Positions 1-4,894 of a DNA stretch of 6,380 bases are shown piece after piece. Under the pieces are notes generated by a model, which saw nothing but the letters and a program-made list of their open reading frames with translations, was not told where the DNA came from and did not search any database. Each line of letters begins with the position of its first letter. Positions within the stretch are counted from its first letter, which is position 1. A program made the translations under genes and the position numbers. The stretch is from positions 1-6,380 of the forward strand of contig CAJCIF010000203.1 in the NCBI GenBank assembly GCA_903970355.1, in the 5' to 3' direction. The stretch comes from Actinomycetota bacterium. GTDB lineage: Bacteria; Cyanobacteriota; Vampirovibrionia; Obscuribacterales; Obscuribacteraceae.

Positions 1-25
1 TCCCTACACGACGCTCTTCCGATCT
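1..25 (+). other. Illumina TruSeq read-1 adapter remnant (not biological)
   Basis: The first 25 bases match the 3' part of the standard Illumina TruSeq read-1 adapter and end in its diagnostic CGCTCTTCCGATCT. This is library-construction sequence left on a contig end, not genomic DNA. It is in frame with the gene that follows and would be translated as PYTTLFRS, a peptide typical of adapter-contaminated protein predictions. The true genomic sequence therefore begins at about base 26, and this end is a contig break, not a natural junction. Confidence 0.97.
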
Positions 26-331
26 ATCAATCAGTTCGAAACATCGCCGAAGGGGACGCTCACTTTTCTGAGAACATCAATGGCTCACGGGAGTACTTCA
101 ACTCCTATGCAATTCTTCGGCACACCTGAAATGCCGCCTGAAGTACAAGCGCTCATTGATGATTTGAACAATCCTGGTTTCGATGAGAACCGCATTAATG
201 CTGTGGTTCAACCGCTCCTTCAGAGGAGAGAGCAACAATTGACAGCACAGCATAGCGATGCCTATCAGCGTTACCTCAACATGCTGCATGAGCAAGAAGC
301 CAGAGATGTAGAAGACGCTGCAATAAGATAA
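26..331 (+). CDS. Hypothetical protein, probably the C-terminal part of a truncated gene
   Basis: I do not recognise this protein. The frame ends at TAA 329-331 and stays open to base 26 and on through the adapter, so the true 5' end may be missing. The first ATG is at 80 and would give an 83-residue protein starting MAHGSTSTP. It has only a weak GAG (70-72) as a possible ribosome site, so it may be either the real start or an internal methionine. Seen from that ATG, the first 20 or so residues are polar and Pro-containing. The rest is charged, Gln/Glu-rich and predicted helical (around PPEVQALIDDLN and then QPLLQRREQQLTAQ). There is no signal peptide, membrane segment or catalytic motif. It reads in the same direction as the next gene, 133 bases away. 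Coding status is moderately supported; function is unknown. Confidence 0.55.
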   Translation: MNQFETSPKGTLTFLRTSMAHGSTSTPMQFFGTPEMPPEVQALIDDLNNPGFDENRINAVVQPLLQRREQQLTAQHSDAYQRYLNMLHEQEARDVEDAAIR

Positions 332-464
332 TTTTCGCCGTTTTGTACATTATTGGCATATCGGTGGATTCCTGCTGAGATGCCCCTGGAACCATGTTTG
401 CCATAATTTCTCGCTATCTTGAGATCCTGGAAAGTCTCATTAATTAGCCGTCCTGGCGGTCAAC
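332..464 (+). other. Intergenic region upstream of the 627-residue protein
   Basis: This is a non-coding gap of 133 bases. It contains a weak promoter candidate around 399-407 and a partial direct repeat (GAGATGCCCCTGGAA at 377-391, GAGATCCTGGAA at 421-432) that flanks it. TTATTGGCA (350-358) and TGCCATAA (399-406) are also imperfect inverted repeats 40 bases apart. I see no hairpin followed by a T-run that would end the upstream gene. Confidence 0.5.
399..407 (+). promoter_or_regulatory. Candidate extended -10 promoter element
   Basis: TGCCATAAT fits the bacterial extended -10 pattern TGnTATAAT with one mismatch in the hexamer. It would start transcription near base 414, giving a leader of about 50 bases before the ATG at 465. 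There is no good -35 at the usual distance, which extended -10 promoters can tolerate. The call rests on motif match alone. Confidence 0.3.
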
Positions 465-2348
465 ATGGATCAAGTTCATCCTCCTGTGCTAAATAGCGCC
501 GAGGTGAATCGACTGGCGAGTTCTCATCGATTCGCTACGGAAGTTCATCCTCCTCATCCTCCTGCTGCTCCAGGAGCGCACCAAACTCCCGCGCACGGAG
601 CGCATAACCGAAATGGTGCCCTGGCTTGGGTGGAAGGAAATACTGATTATCTATTGCAGGCAGCCGCAGGCGGTGCGCAGTTTGCATATCATCAGGCGGT
701 AACGCATCCGTGGGAAACAGCGGGGTTTGTTGCTTTGGGAGTGGCTGCAGTAGCACTAGCACCTGCTGCAGGTTTAATAGGAGCATCCGCTGCTGTAGTA
801 ACCGGCATAGATGTGGCTGTCACTGCAGGTGGTGCCGCACTTGCCGTTTATGGTACCGCTCATGGAATTTCTGATCTTAATCGAGCCACGCACACAAGAG
901 CTGCTCATGATGCACACGCGATATTGACACACCCAGATGGGCACAGCCAGGCCGAGGTAGAAGCCGCAAGACGAGTAGTAAGGAATAGTCTAGGCAGAGG
1001 TACATTTGAAACGTCAATGGGTGCGCTTGGACTTGCCGGCACTGCCCTCTCCGGCGTGAGACTGGCTGGTTCAGTTGGCAAATTTACTGCCCGCGTTCCA
1101 AAAGCTCCCGTGCCTGAAGAAGTCCCTCCTCCACCCCCACCCCCACCAGCTCCTCCACCAACAGGAAGCCCGCCACCTCACACCGAAGTTTTGAATGGCA
1201 CGCCGCCGCCGCCCCCTCACGCCGAGGTTGCAAATGGTACAACCCCGCCACCTCATGCTGAGGTTGCGAACGGCACGCCCCCACCACCTCATACTGAAGT
1301 GTCGAACGGCAATCCCGCTGCGCATGGTGCATCAAATGGCGATGCTAATGAGCCGGTTCGAACGGAACACCAAATGGGTAGGGAAACCTGGGTCGAGACA
1401 GTTTATCCCCAACCCCGAACTATGAAAACACCTGTAGGGATCATTCGGTATACGCGCTCCGAAGAAGCGCCTAACCACTTAACTTTCTCCAATCCTGAAG
1501 GATTGGGTTTGCCGGGCAATCCCGTTCATCTACGCTTCAATGTGAACTCACAAACTATCACGCAAATATTTAATGACCCAGGCGAAGTTTCAACACCATA
1601 TGGTGCTATGACACCAAATTCGGTCGAAAGTGTTTCCGACCTAAATACGTTGACGCACATCGAGAACGAATATCATTTCTGGGACAACGCTGGGTCAGCA
1701 CAGGAATCCGATCCTCTATCGGCTTTGAATTTATTGCGAGTGGAGCACACCGGTAGAGTCCAGGAAATTTATAGCAAGCCTGTAGCAATAGATGGATTTT
1801 CCGATGTAATCTCACGCGAAATTTCGCCTGACAAACAAACAATGCTCCATGTATTGGATGATTTATCAGAGCATACTTCGGTGCGCCAGCCCGATGGCAG
1901 CTATGTACGAACAAGTAGCACTGAAGCACTAAGAGAACCAGGCGCTAGTGATTTTAATTTTTCAATAGGTGCTGGATCTCTTGTAGATCACTTCGAACCA
2001 GCACAAGATATGGGCACGCCCTATGGAGTTATGCCACTTACTTCAAGAGAAACCATTACAGACCCAGGTGCTGAGGGTACGGGTTATAATTTCGCTCCCA
2101 GTCCAGCCGCTTCGCATGATCCGATAGACTCAATGGGTTCTTTGCAGGTAAATGCAAATGGTTCGGTCGAAGAGAACTATGTTCACCCAGTCAAAATAGA
2201 CGGTGTTGCCAATGTCGTTACACGAATAATTTCCGCCGATAAGAAATCTATTCGTTATATCGCTCAAGATGGTTCAGTTGTGACAGCAGTGCGAAGACCC
2301 GATGGAAGCATCGTACGAAGACCACCTACTCACGACCTGGAATCCTGA
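465..2348 (+). CDS. Large unknown protein: Gly/Ala-rich membrane region, proline-rich tandem repeats, duplicated C-terminal module
   Basis: I do not recognise the family. ATG 465 is chosen because an in-frame TAA lies at 441-443 and a weak GGCGG site (455-459) sits five bases upstream. The order of parts in 627 residues is as follows. Residues 1-50 are His/Pro/Ala-rich with two VHPP motifs and no signal peptide. Residues about 81-135 are hydrophobic and Gly/Ala-rich, long enough for two membrane passes. Residues about 140-178 are a charged helix. Residues about 179-206 are a second amphipathic or hydrophobic Gly/Ala-rich stretch. Residues 213-286 are a proline-rich linker with eight consecutive prolines and four H-x-E-V-x-N-G units. 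Residues about 300-622 form a polar, beta-looking region holding a duplicated module (about 376-505 and 517-622). The pattern suggests a membrane-inserted anchor with a flexible spacer presenting a repeat domain, perhaps an envelope or surface protein. That is inference, and an effector-like protein cannot be excluded. The secreted TonB_C/TPR gene follows 54 bases downstream. Confidence 0.85.
   Translation: MDQVHPPVLNSAEVNRLASSHRFATEVHPPHPPAAPGAHQTPAHGAHNRNGALAWVEGNTDYLLQAAAGGAQFAYHQAVTHPWETAGFVALGVAAVALAPAAGLIGASAAVVTGIDVAVTAGGAALAVYGTAHGISDLNRATHTRAAHDAHAILTHPDGHSQAEVEAARRVVRNSLGRGTFETSMGALGLAGTALSGVRLAGSVGKFTARVPKAPVPEEVPPPPPPPPAPPPTGSPPPHTEVLNGTPPPPPHAEVANGTTPPPHAEVANGTPPPPHTEVSNGNPAAHGASNGDANEPVRTEHQMGRETWVETVYPQPRTMKTPVGIIRYTRSEEAPNHLTFSNPEGLGLPGNPVHLRFNVNSQTITQIFNDPGEVSTPYGAMTPNSVESVSDLNTLTHIENEYHFWDNAGSAQESDPLSALNLLRVEHTGRVQEIYSKPVAIDGFSDVISREISPDKQTMLHVLDDLSEHTSVRQPDGSYVRTSSTEALREPGASDFNFSIGAGSLVDHFEPAQDMGTPYGVMPLTSRETITDPGAEGTGYNFAPSPAASHDPIDSMGSLQVNANGSVEENYVHPVKIDGVANVVTRIISADKKSIRYIAQDGSVVTAVRRPDGSIVRRPPTHDLES
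693..869 (+). other. Predicted membrane-inserting Gly/Ala-rich segment (within the 627-residue protein)
   Basis: Codons for about residues 77-135 encode a long uncharged run rich in Ala, Gly and Val, with small residues at helix-packing spacing (for example GFVALGVAAVALAPAAG). One Asp and a few small polar residues in the middle suggest a helical hairpin of two passes, not one long helix. It lies about 80 residues from the N terminus, so it is not a cleavable signal peptide. Confidence 0.55.
1101..1322 (+). repeat. Proline-rich linker with four tandem H-x-E-V-x-N-G units
   Basis: Residues about 213-286 of the 627-residue protein open with an eight-proline run. Four units follow, with their histidines at residues 239, 252, 264 and 276: HTEVLNG, HAEVANG, HAEVANG and HTEVSNG. 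Runs of three to five prolines separate them, and the period is 36-39 bases. The DNA copies are similar but differ at many third positions, so the array is old or under protein-level selection, not a fresh slippage product. Confidence 0.85.
1590..2330 (+). repeat. Duplicated C-terminal module of the 627-residue protein
   Basis: Two modules of roughly 105-130 residues share ordered landmarks. Module 1 (residues about 376-505) has STPYGAM, then YSKPVAIDGFSDVISREIS, then VRQPDGSYVR. Module 2 (residues about 517-622) has GTPYGVM, then YVHPVKIDGVANVVTRIIS, then VRRPDGSIVR. A shorter related motif, MKTPVGI at residues 320-326, may be the remnant of a third copy. The similarity is at protein level only, so the duplication is old. 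I know no named domain that matches. Confidence 0.75.
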
Positions 2349-2351
2349 AAC

Positions 2352-2398
2352 TTTTCTCCCGTCTGCGATAATTCTAATTAGGTGCAGTCGGGGGAGAA
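2352..2398 (+). promoter_or_regulatory. Long hairpin sequestering the ribosome binding site of the TonB_C/TPR gene
   Basis: The left arm (2352-2366) pairs with the right arm (2384-2398). There are 14 pairs (12 Watson-Crick, two G-U) with one T-T mismatch around a 17-base loop. The right arm contains the whole Shine-Dalgarno stretch GGGGGAGAA (2390-2398) of the GTG at 2403. The left arm starts four bases after the TGA of the preceding gene, so a ribosome finishing that gene would cover and open it. This fits translational coupling. No T-run follows, so it is a poor intrinsic terminator. The pairing is seen directly; the function is inferred. Confidence 0.6.
2390..2398 (+). promoter_or_regulatory. 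Ribosome binding site that fixes the GTG 2403 start
   Basis: GGGGGAGAA has its GGAG core at 2393-2396, six bases before GTG 2403, which is ideal spacing. The in-frame GTG at 2382 lies upstream of this site and in the hairpin loop, with no comparable site of its own. That argues for 2403 as the true start. Confidence 0.75.
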
Positions 2399-2402
2399 AT
2401 TC

Positions 2403-4556
2403 GTGTTTGGAAAACGGTTGGTCTTAGCAAGCTTTTTGATTTTTGGGCAGGCATTGTCACCGCTAAATATTTGTACTTCTGGTTTTTGTCAAACCATTAG
2501 AACTTCGGAGCTGGCATCTTATCGACGCGATGCCATCAATAAGATTGTTTCCGCATGTAGTGTAGTACCGAATTACAAGAGCGCCATCATTTTTGTTGCC
2601 ATTAATGCCATTGGCTCGGTCAACAAATGCGAGATCGTCACCACATCGGGTGATAAGACACAGGATGATCGAATTATAGCTGCGGTTAAAGCACTAAAAT
2701 TTCCGCAGATGTCTTGGTCTGGATCTGCTCAAAATGAAATGACTATGCAGATACCTTTATTGCATGGAGCCCCCAATGCAGATGGATTAATTGTGGGCGT
2801 CAATGAATCTTTTTCCTATAAAGGGGATGGTAGTTCAATTGAGATGGGACCGGCAAACCGATCGCTGTCGCCATCACCATCACAGATTGAGGCAGGACAC
2901 TTGATTTCTGATGTGAAAGCAGCACGAGAAAAAAGATCCAAAGACAGATTAGATAGCCTGGAACAGAAGCTTGATGAATTGTCTAAAGATCGCGATTCTG
3001 AAGACTATATGGCAACACAACTCGAATTGGCCCTATTACTTGCACCGGAGGCACAAGACCGCGCCAAGTCCATTTTTACTGAGGCGCTTAATAGATACGA
3101 AAAGCAGTCCAAAGATTCGACCCGAGTGGACAATTTGCTTACGTCTTGTGCGGAACGTTGGCTTTGGGGGTCTACGCAATTTATTGACTTTGCATTGGCT
3201 AAACACACCCTCGAAGTGGTCGAACAGAAAGCGCCGGAAAAACCATCACCATTTCAGATGCGTTACGTGAACCAAATTTATTTCAGAGCTCGAGATGATG
3301 CACAACGTGAGCAAGCTTCCGAAATTCTTCGAAGCCTTGTACAGATACGACAAACTAAGGTTGGCAAAGATGATCCAAGCGTTGAACCATATTTGAGACA
3401 ATTGGCCACTCTTGCAGAGCGCAGTCAAAAATATAAAGAGTCCGAGGATTTGAACAAGCAAATCCTTGCCATCAAAGAAAAACAATATGGTAAGGATTCG
3501 GCTGAAACGGCGAATCAGTTGTTTGTGCTAGCAACTAGTTGTGTAAAAAATCAAGACTTTGATGCTGCGTCTTCCTATGTAAATCGTGGCACCGCAATTT
3601 CGAAACTAGATAAAAGTACCGGCATATCATCAAGAGATCTAGGCCGCCAATTAGCCGCCGTGGGTGGTGCTTACCTCGGCGCAGGCAAGTTGGATGATGC
3701 TAGCCGGACGATCGAACAAGCTATGAACATACAGCCCAATATATCCCACACATTGCCGAGTGAAGTTAATCAGTTTGCAACAACATGCAGGACCAAAGGA
3801 GAATTTCAGAGAGGGAAGACTTTTCTTGAAAGTGTGTTAAAGATAGAGGAAACGCGCTGGGGAGTGGATAGTCTACAAACAAACGCTGCTCGTATGTTGC
3901 TGTCAGGTTATTTGCTTGAGCAAATACAGCAAGCTCGATCTCGTGAAGAGATGATGAAATTGTTTCATGAATCTCAGAAGTTGTTTGAAATTTCGGCTAA
4001 ATCATATACCAAAATAGAAGGACCACAGGGAAGAACGCTCCGCAGTGAAGTTCGCAGACGTATTGGCTTGCTCAAAGTTGGTGGCTTACCGGAAGAAGCG
4101 AGGAAACTGGAAAGTGAGTATCACTTTGAGCAATCAGCTCCAGGCTTTTACATAGATTCAAATGTTCGTATGTTGCCAATGATTCCAACAGGTTCTGGAA
4201 ATCCACCCATGTCCAAAGCACGAGGTGGTGGCACTGTGGTTGCAATGAACACGCAACAAACTGCGCGTGTTGATAGTGGTGCCAATATGGCGGACATCAC
4301 GCGCCGTATTAAAAGACAGTGGTTCCCACCAAAAGGCTGTGAATCAAAACGCATTGTCATTGCGTTCAAGATTCATCCTGATGGACAACTTTCCAATCTA
4401 AGGCTGGTTACATCTTCAGGCGTATCCATTGCAGACAAGGCAGCACTTTCAGCCGTGGAGAATGCTGCTCCATTTAGACAACACGTTGGCCCAGACGAGA
4501 CCGACATTACTTTCACATTTGACTACGATCTCTTTTCCGGCGCACGAAGAAACTGA
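2403..4556 (+). CDS. Exported TPR-type protein with TonB_C-like domains at both ends
   Basis: GTG 2403 is chosen over the in-frame GTG 2382 because of the strong ribosome site just before it, giving 717 residues. Residues 1-30 look like a signal peptide: a KR pair, then LVLASFLIFGQAL. Residues about 36-122 are a TonB_C-like domain with IIFVAINAIGSVNKCEIV and TTSG. Residues about 170-206 are a charged coiled coil. Residues about 200-570 are helical, with at least four TPR-like units of about 42 residues from residue 327. A low-complexity Gly/Ser/Thr linker leads to a clear TonB_C (TonB_2-like) domain at about 629-714, with W640 of QWFPP, the HPDGQL turn, S671-S672-G673 and a following Ala-rich helix. 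In TonB and TolA this fold binds partners in the periplasm. This protein lacks the proline-rich spanning arm of TonB, so I expect a periplasmic or surface scaffold and not an energy transducer. It is probably co-transcribed with the preceding gene. Confidence 0.88.
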   Translation: MFGKRLVLASFLIFGQALSPLNICTSGFCQTIRTSELASYRRDAINKIVSACSVVPNYKSAIIFVAINAIGSVNKCEIVTTSGDKTQDDRIIAAVKALKFPQMSWSGSAQNEMTMQIPLLHGAPNADGLIVGVNESFSYKGDGSSIEMGPANRSLSPSPSQIEAGHLISDVKAAREKRSKDRLDSLEQKLDELSKDRDSEDYMATQLELALLLAPEAQDRAKSIFTEALNRYEKQSKDSTRVDNLLTSCAERWLWGSTQFIDFALAKHTLEVVEQKAPEKPSPFQMRYVNQIYFRARDDAQREQASEILRSLVQIRQTKVGKDDPSVEPYLRQLATLAERSQKYKESEDLNKQILAIKEKQYGKDSAETANQLFVLATSCVKNQDFDAASSYVNRGTAISKLDKSTGISSRDLGRQLAAVGGAYLGAGKLDDASRTIEQAMNIQPNISHTLPSEVNQFATTCRTKGEFQRGKTFLESVLKIEETRWGVDSLQTNAARMLLSGYLLEQIQQARSREEMMKLFHESQKLFEISAKSYTKIEGPQGRTLRSEVRRRIGLLKVGGLPEEARKLESEYHFEQSAPGFYIDSNVRMLPMIPTGSGNPPMSKARGGGTVVAMNTQQTARVDSGANMADITRRIKRQWFPPKGCESKRIVIAFKIHPDGQLSNLRLVTSSGVSIADKAALSAVENAAPFRQHVGPDETDITFTFDYDLFSGARRN

Positions 4557-4600
4557 GGCGGAATAGAGAGAAAATTCTCATGTTACTGGCGCAGAATGCT

Positions 4601-4621
4601 TGGGCAAGACCTCCTTGTCCA
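4601..4621 (+). terminator. Hairpin after the TonB_C/TPR gene, possible 3' end structure
   Basis: TGGGCAAG (4601-4608) pairs fully with CTTGTCCA (4614-4621), eight pairs including one G-U, around a five-base loop. It begins 45 bases after the stop codon. A C-run follows it in place of a T-run, so it is not a standard intrinsic terminator. It could protect the transcript 3' end or aid factor-dependent termination. Confidence 0.3.
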
Positions 4622-4634
4622 CCCCCCCACCCCC
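4622..4634 (+). repeat. Poly-C tract (C7-A-C5)
   Basis: Seven C, one A and five C form a homopolymer tract directly after the 4601-4621 hairpin. It is not in a coding region. Such tracts can vary in length by slippage and are also common spots for sequencing error. Confidence 0.8.
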
Positions 4635-4726
4635 GAGAAAAGCAAAGAAGCCGACGCGATAGTGTTGGATTTCACGTTGGCAATTTACCAAAACTAAATA
4701 CGCTCAAAAATTCGTTGATCCACCTA

Positions 4727-4882
4727 TGGCTTCCGGTCTAGCCACATGCGGACATCGCATGGAGGAACTCGTCCCGTCGCCAACGGATCTTCATTACGTT
4801 GGCTAAGAAAAACGATACTGAATAACCATAACTTTCGGCAGCACTCGTGCATCCGAAATGAAACCGTTCGTGTCAATTCACG
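4727..4882 (+). promoter_or_regulatory. Candidate structured leader upstream of the hydrolase gene
   Basis: Five inverted repeats lie in 156 bases. TGGCT/AGCCA is at 4727-4731 and 4740-4744. CATGCG/CGCATG is at 4745-4750 and 4756-4761, directly abutting the first. GCCAACG/CGTTGGC is at 4779-4785 and 4797-4803. TTTCGG/CCGAAA is at 4833-4838 and 4853-4858, enclosing GCAC/GTGC. CGTG/CACG is at 4869-4872 and 4879-4882. The last ends where the ribosome site begins. I could not match the set to a known riboswitch consensus, and individual short stems are expected by chance. Confidence 0.3.
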
Positions 4883-4889
4883 TAAGGAG
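4883..4889 (+). promoter_or_regulatory. Strong Shine-Dalgarno site for the hydrolase gene
   Basis: TAAGGAG is a near-perfect ribosome binding sequence five bases before ATG 4895. It fixes the start of a gene that has no stop codon in the window. Confidence 0.85.
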
Positions 4890-4894
4890 AATTC

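Larger units (their letters stand above)
4557..4894 (+). other. Non-coding region upstream of the secreted hydrolase, with several hairpins
   Basis: These 338 bases hold no credible gene. From left to right they contain an eight-pair hairpin at 4601-4621, a poly-C tract at 4622-4634, an AT-rich stretch to about 4720, then a series of short hairpins between 4727 and 4882, and finally a strong ribosome site. The best promoter guess is TTGGCT (4799-4804) with AATAAC (4821-4826) at 16-base spacing, four of six matches each, which is too weak to list separately. Confidence 0.6.

Noticed and set aside
1084..1335. Minus-strand open frames opposite the proline-rich linker
   Set aside because: Long open frames opposite CCN-rich codons are expected by composition and encode low-complexity Gly/Trp/Arg-rich sequence.
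1606..1929. 107-residue minus-strand open frame inside the 627-residue gene
   Set aside because: It is antisense to the duplicated module, which is conserved between copies in the + strand frame. No start site or domain supports it.
2352..2398. Intrinsic terminator between the 627-residue gene and the TonB_C/TPR gene
   Set aside because: The stem is strong but no T-run follows. The next bases are the ribosome site spacer and the start codon of the next gene.
2382..2402. Upstream in-frame GTG at 2382 as the start of the TonB_C/TPR gene
   Set aside because: It would put the strong ribosome site inside the coding sequence and add a polar, acidic-containing extension before the signal peptide. 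GTG 2403 has ideal spacing to that site.
2403..2492. Lipoprotein signal in the TonB_C/TPR protein (Cys24 or Cys29)
   Set aside because: The residues before the cysteines (LNIC, SGFC) do not fit the lipobox, which needs a small residue directly before Cys and a hydrophobic one three positions before it.
4660..4780. c-di-GMP-I (GEMM) type riboswitch upstream of the hydrolase
   Set aside because: Only a loose resemblance to part of the consensus (GGCTTCCGG) was found. The conserved core and the tetraloop-receptor pairing are absent.
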